This document shows positions 11,490 through 23,559 of a stretch of 64,000 nt of DNA, piece after piece. The notes under the pieces were generated by a model, which worked only from the letters and a program-made list of their open reading frames with translations, searched no databases and was not told the DNA's origin. The position numbers and the translations under genes were made by a program. Every line of letters begins with the position of its first letter. Position 1 is the first letter of the stretch. The stretch spans positions 1 through 64,000 of the forward strand of contig JAKUHH010000230.1 in the NCBI GenBank assembly GCA_022701365.1. Direction: 5' to 3'. This DNA is from Mycocentrospora acerina (Eukaryota; Ascomycota; Dothideomycetes; Pleosporales).

Positions 11490-11863
11490 GCGAGTTGCGG
11501 ATATTTAATTGAGAATACATGAAGCTAATGTACATGGCGTTTAGTCATTGTAAATATCACGCCCCAGAAGAAAAGCTGTCCCACTCGCATCGCACACGAA
11601 TTTACATAACCAATAATCACATCAATCTCAGTGCTTAAATCCATGGTAAAATGTTAGAAGAAATTAATACAGTCGGTGCCTGGCAGTCACTCAGAAGTAG
11701 CACATCAATTTAAAAAAGCACTGAACAGAACACTGTAAATTCCAGCCTATCATCTCTGCAAACTCCACGAAGCAAATCCTTCAATAGACTTTTCACATGC
11801 CCAAAACTCCAAGCAATGCACGCCGTTGACGGAACGTGTCATAACAAACCCGTCCTGCGTTTC
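11490..11863. other. Convergent 3' region
   Basis: Tail-to-tail space between the multicopper oxidase and RPA135 genes, AT-rich, presumably holding both 3' UTRs and poly(A) signals. No gene seen. Confidence 0.6.
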
Positions 11864-14800
11864 TCACGGATCAACCTTAAACTTCAGCCTCACGCCCATG
11901 CTCGCCAGCTCAACATCCAAGTACTTCAGCACTCCGGGAACAGCAACAATTGCAATATCGTCACCACCCATGAATCGCATACCCTGACCATCCGTCCAAA
12001 CATCGCTCTTGCTCTGCACCCCGTCGGCTAAAGTGGCACATCTCCTGCACCTTATGGTCATGTTCTTACCGCCTTGTTCCTTCTTACGCGAGTACTCGCT
12101 GACTGTAGGTGCCGTCGACAGGAACGATCCACAAGCGCGGCAGACTGCGGCCTTGGTGTAATCGGAGCAGTTCATCAGACGATCCTGGAGTAGGAAGGCA
12201 GTACCGTGAGCAATGAGGGCGTCACGCTCCATTTCTCCGACACGGATACCACCACCCTTCTTACGACCCTTGATGGGTTGTCCAGTGGTTGAGTTGATGG
12301 GACCGGTGGTACGCACTTGGAACTTGTCGTTAACCATATGACGGAGACGCTGGTAGTAGACAACGCCAATGTAGATATCAGCAGCAAGTTCTTGACCGGT
12401 AATACCACTATACATTGGCTCATTGCCGTAGTAGTTGTAGCCAGCCTTCATAAGCTGGTGGCCAAAGAAATCAACAGCGGTGTTCTGCTCATCGAAACGG
12501 AAGGGTGTAGAATCTTGCGAGATACCATGGAGCGCTCCTGCCTTGCCTGCAAGCGACTCCACGAACATACCAATGGTCATTCGAGAAGGGAAAGCGTGCG
12601 GGTTGATGATGACGTCAGGCTGGATACCAGATTCCGAGAACGGCATATCGATTGACGGCCATTTCTGCGAAGCAACACCCTTTTGTCCGTGGCGAGAAGA
12701 GAACTTGTCACCGATGACGGGCGAACGCGGAACACGGAGCTTGATGCTGATCTTTTGACATGGCTGAGTACCATCCTCTGAACCGATGATGCGGACTTCC
12801 TCGACGAAAGCGAGTTCATCCTCCTTGTACTTGAAGTAGCTGGTGTTGCCGTCGCGGTTAGTGTAGTCGCCGGTGGATGGGTCATACGAGACAGTGTGCC
12901 ATGCAGCAATCTTATCACCCGAGCGCAGCATCGCACCAATACGGGGGAAACCATCTTCGTCAATCGTTTCCTTGTCAGATGCCTTGACAAGTCCATCAGG
13001 AGCAAACCCGAAGAGTTTGGACACTGTCCTACCAGACCTGTTCTTCCGGCCGCCCTCCTCCAAGTCGCAGATCTTGGTCTTGTAAATCGTACCGTGACCA
13101 AACCCACGTTCATGTGCAGATTTGTTCAAGATCATAGCATCGTCCATGTCGTACCCCGTGTATGAGATGACAGCCACGACAGCATTTGTCCCATTAGGGA
13201 AGTTGTCCAAACCATACTCGTTGTGGAGGGGTGGTCGCACAATGGGTGTTTGGCCAGTCTGCAAGCGGTACGTCTTGTTGTCCGTTCGGTACCGCCCAGC
13301 GGTTCCAGGCGTTCCCATGGATTGTTTACCCATCTGGCACTGGTACATGTTTCGGGGAGATTGGTTGAAGTCGGAAAACGGAGTCATGTTGGCGACGATA
13401 GAGAAGATGTTGGTAGGGTCGAACTCGACATGCGTTGAATCGCCCGACACAATTTCTGCATCTGTACACGCTATCGACATGTACGGTTGCTCGAAAGGTC
13501 CTACATAGTCCAGCTTTCCAAGAGGTAGGTACTTGACAGGTCGATACATGCGCGCAACTTGCGAGAACATGAAGACACCAGGATACTGGCCGCCACTCGA
13601 GTTTGGAACGTAGCCAATTTCAAGTTCCAATGGAACGTTGTGTGAACCTTCTACCTTCCAGTAACGGAGAGTGTCTGCAATGAATTTAGCTTGCTTTGGC
13701 GAGCAGAAACCAAGAACGCGGCCGTCCAGCTGTACGACCACACTCGCCTCAAGCGAAGCAGATGCTTTGCTTGATATACCTAGTTGTGCGACAAGCTTGG
13801 GGATTGCGGAGACATCAACGTTCTGTGTTGCTAACTTGCATTTGTGTGCAAAGTGGTTGAGCAGGCCACATGGAGCTCCATCAGGGGTGTGAACGGGGCA
13901 CATGAAGCCCCAACTCTCTGGCAGCAATTTTCGTACAGTGGTAGTCTTGAGTTGAGCGAAGAAAGCACCTCTGTGCACCATCCTGAAATGACTGATGAAG
14001 CGATAGAAGTTAATCTTTTCTGCTACGACCACAAAACCAGCCGTTTGTTGAAGATCCAAACCAGTAGGGCTGATAAGGTTTCCGGTAGAGAGGAAGTATT
14101 CCATGGCTTGCCCAATGTTCATGTTAGTCCTCTTGAGCACTTTCTGGACAAAGTCCTTCTGAAATTCTTGCGAAGTGAATGGCCTCCACTCTGTTCGACG
14201 CCCGTAGTCGGTCAACACGGGCCTCAGGGAGTTGAGCCAGTCGTCAAGTCTCTCCTTGATGATCATGCCATAGAGCTGGCCTCCGAGCAGGATTTCCTGA
14301 TTCTGGACAGCATCTGGGTTATCAACGGCACACTCGCCTTCAACAAGGGAGTATAGTTTCCGTGTCATGAAGAGAAGCATGCGAAACTTATCGGCATCCT
14401 GAGCTGGGGTGACGTTGTACGCGCCCAGATGCGGTAGGACGATTCGGCGCAGAAATTCGGTGCCAGCCTCCTCGTCGCTTGTGTCCTCGGGGATCTGCAG
14501 TACGACCTTGAACTTTTGACCCAGGTATGCCCGTGTCTTGGCTTTGGAGTGCAGCCCGTAGACTTTGTAGGTTCGGAGCAGCAATTCCACCCTGTCGGTC
14601 ACAAACTGCTTCTCTGCGAGCCCCTCTGAGCCAGCTGCGCCAACGAGGCCCTCAAAGATCTCGCGGTCGTTTGTCTCAACCAGTGCCTTGAGTACCATCA
14701 TGACGGGCACGAGGTACTCAGCTTTTCTCCATGAAAAGCGCAGGTTGACGTTGCCATCGTTCAGATAGTGGAGGGCGTTGGTCTGCGAGGTCTGGTCGGG

Positions 14801-15593
14801 TCGCATGGAGCGGATGAGGATACCGTACGGGGTGTAGCCCGGTCCACGGTTCATGAAGGCGCCACGCTTGATGGCCATAGGGTAGTTGCGTCTGTTGACC
14901 TGCAGCATGCGGATGATCTTCTCGATGCCGTTGACGATGAAGTAGCCGCCCAACTCCTCGCTTTCTTCCTTGGCCTTGATGAGGGCGTCTGGGCTCAGGC
15001 CCTCGAGGTGGCACCGGTTAGACTGTGACAAGAGCAGTTAGCATCCGCGCTGCTGTACGCATTCCAGCGGGGTGGGGAGATCTCACGCGCAGCATGATGG
15101 GGATGGTGCCCAGGTCGCACACCTCCTCCTGCCAGTCGCCATTGTTCACCCTGTACTCGAGGCGGGCGCGCAGCTTGCCGCGGTAGGTGGCGTGTCGCTC
15201 CCTGCACTCGGCGGGGAAAATTGTGCGGTTCTTGAGCGCAACCTTGTTGGACGAGGGCAGCACCGACTTGTCTAGGAAGACGTCCTGGATGCGCACCGAG
15301 AGGCGGTTGCGGGCGCCAATCTCCTCAGGCTGCGCGTACGGGTCGCCGTCGACAAAGACTTTTGTACCAATCTCGCGGATGGCCTCATCGAGCTGTCCGC
15401 CCGACGTGAAGATGGTGTTGAACGAGTCGATGTGGGGGTCGACGGCGGCGGCGAGCGTGGGGTACGCCGTCTTGTCCTTGGGCGGGCTCTGAAAGAGGCG
15501 CTGGCGCTTCTTGGTGTCGAACTCGGTCGACCATTTCGTGTGCGTCTGCATCTGTGTTTGCGACTGCGACTTCCTCGTTGCGGCAGGCGCCAT
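11864..15593 (-). CDS. RPA135: DNA-directed RNA polymerase I second-largest subunit, 1221 aa
   Basis: Half of the catalytic core of RNA polymerase I, which makes the large rRNA precursor in the nucleolus. Two exons, 15087..15593 (169 codons) and 11864..15022; the intron (GTGAGA donor, ATGCTAACTG branch, CACAG acceptor) joins TIPIMLR to SNRCHLEG. I use the start MAPAATRK; an in-frame ATG at 15677 would add a low-complexity His/Thr stretch encoded by a CA-type repeat. The full Rpb2-like domain series is present: protrusion and lobe in the first 450 residues, the fork, the hybrid-binding GDKFSSRHGQKG motif from G940, and the C-terminal zinc site with CRACG at C1130/C1133 and CRRC near 1162. Length agrees with yeast Rpa135 (1203 aa). 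It belongs to Pol I rather than Pol II or III by overall sequence and by the extended N-terminus. Head-to-head with ARL8. Confidence 0.96.
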
Positions 15594-16151
15594 GGCTGCC
15601 GTGTGTATGTATGTGTGTGTGTGCGTGGGAAGAGCAGCTTCAGCAATAAGGGCAGTGGGTTCAGGATCAAAGGGCACAGCTCACCACGGGCCGTGCAATC
15701 TCATCCCAATCCGCGTGAGAGTCGCAACTGTGCAGCGGAGCGTCGTGTCGAATATCTTCGCAGTTGGCCCAACTTTTTTTCGAGCTAACGCAGCGGTAGA
15801 ACGCCTCTCGCTCATAGCGCTCATAGTGCTGCGGCCCGTGCGGTCCCCCCAAAGTCACACGCCCGCGGCGCCTCGAATACCTACCTCTCGGCTGCAGGGC
15901 GGCGCAGCTCTCCCACCCCTTCGCCTTCGCCTCTGCATTGCCGTCACCGTTTGCATGTGTTTTGTTGCAGCCTCGTCAATTGCGTCTTGTTGCTAAGCTA
16001 TCTACCACGGCAAGCTCCACCAATTACTGCCCGATCAGGACCCCGCAGCAAGGATTCCCAGACTTCCATCCAGCTGCCCATCACCATCACCAGTCCTCGC
16101 AGCTATCAGACGATCTCGATCCCGAGTCATTAACTACACCAGCCGCTCATC
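15594..16151. other. Divergent promoter region of RPA135 and ARL8
   Basis: 558 bp between the two start codons. It holds a GT-rich run (TGTGTGTATGTATGTGTGTG) near 15600-15625 that on the minus strand is a CA-rich leader directly before the RPA135 ATG. No further gene seen. Confidence 0.6.
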
Positions 16152-17205
16152 ATGGCGAGCATATTTCGACGCATTTACGACTGGCTGCTTCGTTTGTTTT
16201 GGTTCGTCCATTCTCTCGCCCTTCGTCTGCCATGTATACTACCCTCGGTGCCTGGCGCGCTATTCGATAGCTCCCACGGATACTACCAACAAACAATACC
16301 ACATCAGGCAATAGCTGCTAACTTTCCTCGCTGCACAGGGCGACGGAGATGGACATCACCATGATAGGACTGCAGAACGCTGGCAAAACGTCCTTGTTGA
16401 GAGTTCTGGCGGTGAGTCCCCTCTCCATTCGGAAGCGACCGTGCATCGACGCTATGCGCAAGCCCAAGCTGATTGACTTTGTTTAGGGAGGAGAGTTTAC
16501 TGTCGAGTATGTCGACATCCATCTTGTACAGTGCAAGCCAGTGGCGACATTACTTCTACGTGTCCCCAATGCACTACCTCGTACGAGCATCATGAGCTGG
16601 TTCGTGCACTAACACCGCCATAGTTCGATTCCAACTGTTGGCTTCAACATGAAGCGCGTCCAGAAAGGCCATGTTACCCTAAAGTGGTGAGTTCTCCTGG
16701 TGTCGTCCTATGGTCACGCATGTCCCGCTTGTGCATTGCCAAGCCCGTTGCCAGCCCTGCAGGGTGCAAGCAATCTACCACGTCCAAGTGCATCTGCTGA
16801 CCGCGGGTATAGCTGGGATCTCGGAGGTCAGCCCAGGTTCCGTTCCATGTGGGAGAGATATTGCCGCGGCGTAAACGCCATTGTGTAAGATCCGCCTGCA
16901 TTTATTCTCAGCCTCGTGCTCATTGTCCTAGGTTTATCGTTGACTCTGCTGACAAGGACGCGCTGCCGGTTGCGCGCGAAGAACTAAAGCTCTTGCTGGA
17001 GAAGCCTGCTCTCGAAGGTATTCCTCTTCTCGTCTTAGGTAACAAGTCGGATCTTCCAAACAAGCTTTCAGTAGACGAGTTGATCGAAGAGCTGGATCTC
17101 AAGGCAGTGTCGCACCGAGAGGTGAGCTGCTACGGAATCAGTGCAAAGGAGGAGACCAACCTGGACGCCGTGCTCCAATGGTTGATTGCTCGAGCAAGCA
17201 AGTAG
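16152..17205 (+). CDS. ARL8: Arf-like GTPase Arl8, 183 aa, six exons
   Basis: Small GTPase of the Arf family that acts on lysosome/vacuole membranes. Exons: 16152..16201, 16339..16411, 16487..16506, 16624..16686, 16813..16884 and 16932..17205. Exon 3 is only 20 nt. Intron 1 has an unusual GTTCGT donor, chosen because it restores the N-terminal amphipathic helix MASIFRRIYDWLLRLFW, typical of Arl8 and lacking the myristoylated glycine of Arf. G1 is GLQNAGKT (27-34), switch I includes IPTVGFNM (50-57), G3 is WDLGGQ (70-75) followed by the Arl8-diagnostic RFRSMWERYCRG, and the base-specificity motif is NKSD (130-133). All nucleotide-binding residues are present. Length equals animal Arl8 (186 aa). 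The six-exon pattern in 1 kb is dense compared with the neighbours. Confidence 0.94.
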
Positions 17206-19057
17206 TTCTGGTTGGTGTTCGAGTCGGTGACAACGTGATCACCACGTGTTGATGCATCGCGTTCGGCTCGGTTCGGTTCGGTGTTTCCCAACTTCACGAC
17301 TGCTGATGTGCCCATGGCTGTCAGCATTCTACGACAGGCTTAATGATCTTTACGACGTGACGGAAGAAAAGACGGGCAGCTCAGCGCTGCAGGCTAGCGA
17401 TGGCCATCTCACACTCGCCAACTCGAGCATGCTCCCTTGTTTTTTTGACTTATTTCCTGGCGATATCAGTGCTATATTGGTCTGCAGCACGGTGACGCGT
17501 CGCGGACTTCCGGTATGTGTTCATGATGTTGCACTGGCTCATGTGTTTCGTTTTTTTAGCGAGGATGCGGCGATTATAGTTAATCGTTAGGGATTGCTTA
17601 AACCTAAGTGTTATCTTGATATTTTCGTACAGAACCAAATGAGAGTTTGCACTCTGCACTTCGCACAAGGGTAGCTTCAATATCTTCGGAATAGTTTGAT
17701 GCTACTTTGCTCTTGACTCTGCTTTTGCTGCGCGTGGAAGCCGTGTTAAGCTCCGATGAAGGGGTATTATTCTATTGTGGCAGACGGCTCAAGCCGCACT
17801 CGTAGGCGACCGCACTTTCCCACGGTGTCGGAGAGCCGTTTTTCTCCTCTCGATGTATAAGGTAAGTAATCGCTGTCGCCATCACACTGCGCGTTCCAGC
17901 TAGAATTGAGCATGCGCAGCGCTCCACGCAGGAACGAACAAACAGCCAGGACACGGCACGAGGTCGGAGTGACTGAACAGCGCAACAGCCTGTTGTTAAA
18001 GAGATGGCGCATTTGACAGCTATTATTTCCAGCGGGACCCCAAGCATCTCCAATTGACAACTCATACCTGCATTAGCGCGGTCCCATGGAAACTGGCCAA
18101 TCGAACCGCGTATGCTGCTTGGCTGGGCATGTAACCCTGCTTTCGCGTAATCGTCCGAGAAGCGAAGCGTGATGAGGTTTAATCCTGCGAGTGGAGTGAT
18201 GAGAACGGCCGGTCGCTGCGTAGCAAGGGAAGGGGTTGTAGCGTGTAGTAGAGTGGAGTGTGGCTGTGGCTATGAGTGGGTAGGGCGCGGGAATTGGAAG
18301 GTTGTTGTGGGTTTCGAGAGCTGAAGGATGGAGGGTTTTTGAATTTTGCAGTTCCGAGGAAGAGCGTTGCGCCATAGTCATGGAATTTTTTAATTATCTA
18401 GAACATTACCGATTTGAACAATGCTACGGTGGTGTTGGCTTTACGTTAAAAGGATCAGCACGGTGACTAGAGCATTTACGTATTGAGAGAGCATCTGACG
18501 AAGTTGTTGTTCTAAGCTAATCTACAAGGTGGGCTCTCTAATGTGCAAGATGCGAACGGTCCGAACACCACCAATCCATCCTTGATCATCCTGCATTTTG
18601 TTGTATGCGCGTACGGGAAGAGAGCTAAATGCCTTTGACAAAATCGTCGCAAGGCTGCTGCGTCGTCTAGGTGATCTTGAGAAGCAACCAAATTCTCCGA
18701 CACATTTGAGACATTACATTCTTTCTCGAACCTCTGCAGAACCATCTGTGATCTTCCATCTGACCATTTACTCGTGACTGCGCCCCCAAGACTCCTCATC
18801 ATCAACTCGGCTGAGCCTTGTAAAGTGAACAAATGACAAATAGGGTCGGTGTCTCCCGTCTCCGCACTTCCCGGGTGGGCAGATAGCGGTCCTTGGCTGT
18901 GGCTGAGCCTCTCTCTTAAGTTGATGGTATCGTCATCGCTGGCGACACATCCGCTTCTCCACCAAATCCTCACCCAAACATCTTGTTCACATACACATAC
19001 ACACCTGTAGTATCACACATCATCTTCTGTCGCCCAATCGCCAAGATCATTGCCGAG
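17206..19057. other. Intergenic, 1.85 kb, no gene supported
   Basis: Between ARL8 and the Rcr-like gene, both on the plus strand. Open frames on the minus strand (17767..18065, 18073..18381, 18512..18973) have no recognisable domain and no splice logic. A short GGTTC-type repeat is seen near 17260-17282 and a CACGTG E-box near 17243. Confidence 0.45.
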
Positions 19058-19774
19058 ATGCCGTCTCTCGCGGCCAGACAGATTTTTTATGACGACGGGT
19101 AGGTGGCTGGGTTTCCTTGGCATGTGGCAGCTTGATTCAAGGGATCTTCGTCATCCATAGCGCATCACCTGCGCCTGGACGATATACCTACCCTTTCCTC
19201 CCCTTGTCCCTCCTCCTTCCCTGTCATTCACGAAATCATTCCATCGGACCCAAATCATACAACTAGTATTACAATTCTAACACGCCATGGCTCGTAGATG
19301 TGGTTACGATCAGTACGGGCGCTACCGCTGCTATAACAACTCAGCGTGGAACACTTGGATTCGCTGGGTTGTCCTCGTTGTTGTCGTCATCGGTTTCCTC
19401 CTACTCTTCTTCCTTTGCAGGTAAGTTCAACAACTATCCTCACTTACCATTTCTTCAACCTTTACTCACACACCTCCAGTTGCCTGACCGCGCGCAAGCG
19501 TCGCAAGGCCGGTCGCACACCCTACTACGGCACTGGATGGGCCGCTCGTCCTCCTGCGTATGGCGAGACCCAGGGAACGCAGCCCTATTACGGCAACAAC
19601 AACAACGCCTACGCCCAACCCGCCCCTCCGTACTCGAACGTCCAAGGAGGAGCAAATCAAGGCTACTACGGCAACCAGCAGAGCGGCGTTGAGCTGCAGT
19701 CGCCACAGCCAGTATACGGTGGACAGAACAACTATGCGCCACCCCCGGGCCCACCTCCAGGCAAAGTCTACTAA
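19058..19774 (+). CDS. Rcr (resistance to Congo red) family membrane protein, 152 aa
   Basis: Family members sit in ER/endosomal membranes and bind Rsp5-type ubiquitin ligases to control chitin deposition and plasma-membrane transporter sorting. I prefer three exons: 19058..19098, 19298..19420 and 19480..19774. The 199-nt first intron has a GTAGGT donor and a TTCTAAC branch site 18 nt before the CGTAG acceptor; it gives the N-terminus MPSLAARQIFYDDG. A simpler two-exon model starts at the ATG at 19287 inside that intron (142 aa, MARRCGYDQ...). One transmembrane helix (WIRWVVLVVVVIGFLLLFFL) is followed by the basic CLTARKRRKAG segment and a Gly/Tyr/Gln/Pro-rich tail with PPxY-like motifs (RPPAY, APPYS) expected to bind WW domains. 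Ends in a proline run, PPPGPPPG. The domain call is firm and the start is uncertain. Confidence 0.8.
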
Positions 19775-20321
19775 AAGTCTCGCGATGAGTAGTCGATGAC
19801 AGTCGTCTGGGTTGAGACAATGAACTGAGATACGAGTACGAACTGGAATTGCTTGGCGTTGTACATACGGAACCTGGGTGGTCATTGTTTTGATTTGAGC
19901 TGGAGTCGTATAGAGGAAAAACTCTGCGACGGTGCTATTGTTGGTTGCAATGCGAGGATACCTCTACTGTTTAATGTCTGTTTATGTCTCTTACTTTTTT
20001 TTACGACCTTTTATGCTGGATAGTCGAAATGAGAAATCAATACTTTTCATGGAAAGAGTTTCTTTCAAACACGGAATAAATGTCATAATCGAATCCTGTG
20101 GTGTCGCACTGGACTTGCCAGGTTCTGTTATACGCATTACATCTTGAATCATGGAAAGGACATGATCGAGCGTTGGACGGTCATACATTGATAGGGTCAC
20201 TTTTCTCACAATACGTCCACGAATAATCATATATCATTGTCTATCATGACGCTGCATATGCCTTAGCACACCTCAACGAGATTCCTTTCGTTTCCGAGAA
20301 AGAGAGAGCACTCGGCAGCAT
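19775..20321. other. Convergent 3' region
   Basis: Tail-to-tail spacer between the Rcr-like gene and TYS1. AT-rich, no gene seen; presumably 3' UTRs. Confidence 0.55.
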
Positions 20322-21734
20322 TCACTTGTCCTCTAGTTTCAACTCGTCAAGTGCCTTTGCGCCTCCCTCAGCACCAATATCCACCGTCGCCTTGTCCTCG
20401 CCCTCGACGTGACCGTCAGGCTGACCCTCGACCTTTCGTCCCGGGTGGAAAGAGCCCTTGTCCTTCTTCTTCTTTTCCTTCTTCGGTGGTGCAGGTGGCG
20501 GCGGGTAGGCCTTTGTCTCAATTTCTCTCCACTGCTCGTTTGCCTGGAATTCTGCCTGGACGGGCTCGAGAAGCGTGTTCAGCGCGGCGGTGACGGCGGG
20601 CTTGAGATCCTGGGGCTTCAGGATGTCGTTGACGTAGTCTTCTTGCATTTGCTTGATGTTGGTGTAGATTAGGGGTTCTTCATCACGGCGCTCAACGACA
20701 AATCTTGGCTCGCCGTACTTGAGGGCTCCGGCGGGGAGGAGGACGTATTCGACGAAGCTGAGGACGCCATTCTCTTCGACCTGCTTGGGCGGCGCAAACG
20801 CCTTCTTCAGCTTCTTCTTTACGGCGTCGGCGTTGTCGAGGACGTCGATCTTGGAGTCGGGGTCTGACGCGCTCATCTTGCCGCCTTGCAGACCAGGGAC
20901 CATGGGGTTCATCAGATGGGCACGCTCTTTGTAACCAAGCTTGGGCAGGACGTCTTTGGCCAGAGCAAAGATCTTGCGCTGGTCGACTCCGCCAAACTGC
21001 ACGTCGACATCGAGGTACTGCTCGTCGAGGGCTTGCATGAGCGGGTAGATCAGTCCACTCAGAGGCGCGTTCTCCGTCTGCTTCACAACCTCAGCGCCCG
21101 CCTTCTTCGCGTCACGCTCGCTTGTGATCGAAGCTAGTCGCAGCAGATCCATTGAGTATTCGGGCGTCAGCTCGTAGGACGAACCCAGCACGAACTCGAG
21201 CTTGTTGATGGGGACCTTGACGGCCTTGAGAAGCGCGGTAATGGTGTACCGGTAGTACTCTGCGCGGAACTTGACCAGCTCAATGGGCGCCTTGAGGTTG
21301 TCGAGGAAGCCATGGATATCTGCGAGCAGGATCTTGACATGGCAGCCTGCAGCGAGGAATTGAGCGATCTTGAGGATGGGCACAAACTAGATTGCAATCA
21401 GCACGACACACACACGCGACCAGTCTGCTCCTGGGTATTAACGTACGTATCCGCAGTGCGGCCTGCCTGTCGTCGCAGTACCCCAATAGATCTTGAGCGA
21501 CCCGGTTTCCTTCATCGCCGCGCCCATAATCTCTGGATTCAGCACCTCCTGCAAATTCACCTTGATGAGCGCCATCTTCTCCTCGGTCGACATCTTTGAC
21601 GCCGCATCATCGGCACTAGCATCCACCTGGCTCTTTTCTAAACTCGCCTTCGCATCTTGTAACTGGGCCTGCAGCTCTGTGATTTTCTTCTCGATCTGTG
21701 CGATCTCGTCTTGGATTGCTGTGGTGTCCGCCAT
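20322..21734 (-). CDS. TYS1: Tyrosyl-tRNA synthetase, cytosolic, 450 aa
   Basis: Charges tRNA-Tyr with tyrosine in the cytosol (class Ic). Exons 21447..21734 (96 codons) and 20322..21386. The intron interrupts the gene directly after the HIGH-type signature, which here is PHCGY (92-96), as in eukaryotic enzymes. KMSAS starts at K266; the tyrosine-binding segment (QFGGVDQRKIF) and the ADIHGFLDN loop are present. An N-terminal coiled-coil-like extension (about 60 residues, acidic and lysine-rich) precedes the catalytic core. The C-terminus has a proline stretch and a basic run (PPKKEKKKKDKG) in place of the EMAP-II-like domain of animals, as in other fungi. No mitochondrial presequence is seen. 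Confidence 0.95.
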
Positions 21735-22583
21735 GGTGGGGTAGCGGGGGGTGAGTGTGCCAGCTGAGTGGGCACGAAAATCAATTGTGCTATGTCTTGC
21801 TTGGATGCAAGAACGAGCAGGGACGGCAGATATGTATGTGTCTGTCCCGAGCTCAGCTGAAGACGACGTCTTGTTGGCAAGCAGGAACTGCGGCGAGCTG
21901 AATGAGTCTTTCGTGGGGCGGCTACAACAGCCCAGATGTCAGGGTCCAGGAGCTAAAAGCAGGGGTCCCGAAGATACGACAAATGTGACTGGCGATTGCT
22001 CCTGTTTGTTCACCAAAGTCGACTTGGTGGCCAGACAGTAGAGAGTCTGAGGTGCTGGTTTTTGCTATATCATCAACATACTCATTGATTAATTCACATA
22101 GAAACTTAAAAATTCACGACTCTCAAGTGCTGCCACTTGGGCTGTCAGCCTCACCTGCATAGCGGGCATACCAATGTCAGCTCAGATGCACGCCCATATA
22201 ATTAGGGTAGAGATGGCTTTTATTAGTTGCTTGGCTAAACGCCCAGTGTAATGTCATCACAACAAAGAAAGTTCAAGCAATATTTACGATCGTCGCGCAG
22301 GCAACTAACATGACACGAGCATATTACAAGGAGAAAACTGAAGAAATGAGTGATAGGTATTACTATACGTTGTTGAGCAGAAGCTCTCTATAAGAAGACA
22401 AAAGCAATTGGTATCAATCACCAAAAGAGAAAAAATAACCCAAGTCACCTGTTAAGAAAGGTAACCATGTAAACGCCGCCGCAATGCTGTAATGATTGTT
22501 CGAATCAAGATACCTCCAATTCATCATCCGCCTCATACATCGGACCAATTCGACATTCACAGTACAATCAACTCCGCACTAAT
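21735..22583. other. Intergenic, no gene seen
   Basis: Upstream of TYS1 and downstream of the germin-like cupin gene. AT-rich between 22060 and 22560. Nothing recognised. Confidence 0.55.
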
Positions 22584-23418
22584 TTAGTTCTTCTTGCACC
22601 TAGCAAGGCAGTTGTCTACATCCTGTGCAAGGTTCGCTGGGATGGCCTTCCTGAACTGCTCAATGTTCTTTCCATCAATTGTCTTGGGGAAACCAAGCGT
22701 GGCATTGACGACTCCGGAGTTGAGCGCAAAGAAGTTCTGCGCGACCTGGCTGGTGCCTGGGTCCTCGCTGTTCAGCGCCGCAACAAATGTTGCCTTGTCA
22801 CACGCATCGTTGAATTGGAAGTGGATGGAGCCCATGGGGAAGACGGTGCCCTGGAATTGGTTCAAGACGCCGGAGATCTCAGGAGACTGGGGAGCAGCAA
22901 CAAGGCCATTCTCGAGGACATAGCCAAACTTGAGGTTGTTACCGGCAACAAGGGTGAGGAACTCGGTGGCACGGGGATGAACGTGAGGAGTGTTGATACC
23001 GCAGGCCTCGAGGAAACCGACGGTGGTGGAGATGCCGAGGCCAGTGAGGATGGGAAAGGTCTCAATGTTCTATTTGGATGTTAGATGGGCAGTAAAAACG
23101 TAGAGAAAACATGACGTGACTTACGGCTGACTTGGTAGCACCTCCCTTTGCACCTGCAGCAGGTGTAGCACCATTGAAATTGAAGACTGTGAGCTTCTGC
23201 AGAGCATCGCCAGTAAGAAGAGTTCCACTCTGAGTGAGTAGCCTCTGGAAACGCTTAATGGCAGTCGGAGCCGTGAAGAGATCACGGAAAAGCTGGGCCT
23301 GATCTACTACGGGCGCTGGTGTAGCACTTGGAGTAGCGGAAGGAATAGCTTGCGGGAGAGCCTGGACAGCACCGAAAGTCGCAAGACTGGCGACGAGGAT
23401 GTTGGCGAAGACAAGCAT
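22584..23418 (-). CDS. Secreted germin/spherulin-like cupin, 259 aa
   Basis: Exons 23125..23418 (98 codons) and 22584..23069 joined by a 55-nt intron (GTAAGT donor, TCTAAC branch site, AATAG acceptor). A signal peptide (LVFANILVASLATFGAVQA) precedes a Ser/Pro/Thr-rich spacer. The barrel holds both germin boxes: box 1 has HVHPRATEF with metal ligands H127, H129 and E133, and box 2 reads PMGSIHFQFN with H181. All four manganese ligands of germins and spherulin-1a are therefore present. Family members are extracellular; some plant germins act as oxalate oxidase or superoxide dismutase, while the fungal ones are mostly uncharacterised and often stress- or conidiation-linked. The pairing of cysteines (C121 in GFLEACGIN and several at the C-terminus) may give disulphides. 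Enzymatic activity cannot be claimed. Confidence 0.87.
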
Positions 23419-23539
23419 GGTTACTGATTAAGATATGGGATCTTGACTGGTAAAGAAATCGGAACAGAAAGATTAGGAAAAGTGGTAGTGAGAGTAGTTT
23501 CTGGATGATGAGCAATGAGATGAGTTCCCCAAAAGCATT

Positions 23540-23559
23540 CTACCCGGTAGTCTTTATAC
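23540..23559 (-). promoter_or_regulatory. TATA box and small inverted repeat upstream of the germin-like cupin
   Basis: On the minus strand GTATAAAG (23552..23559) lies 134-141 nt upstream of the ATG at 23418. Just outside it is an inverted repeat CTACC-C-GGTAG (23540..23550). Together they resemble a regulated core promoter. Confidence 0.4.

Noticed and set aside
15594..15677. In-frame upstream start of RPA135 (28 extra residues)
   Set aside because: Adds a His/Thr run encoded by a CA-type repeat in the leader; the MAPAATRK start agrees better with the family.
17767..18381. Overlapping minus-strand frames of ~100 codons
   Set aside because: Several frames over the same DNA without any recognisable feature; typical noise.
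18512..18973. 153-codon open frame on the minus strand upstream of the Rcr-like gene
   Set aside because: No domain, uneven composition, overlaps the likely promoter of the Rcr-like gene, and no splice logic. Could be tested by RNA-seq.
22484..22530. GTTCGAATC resembling a tRNA T-loop
   Set aside because: No acceptor-stem pairing or anticodon arm in the surrounding 80 bases.
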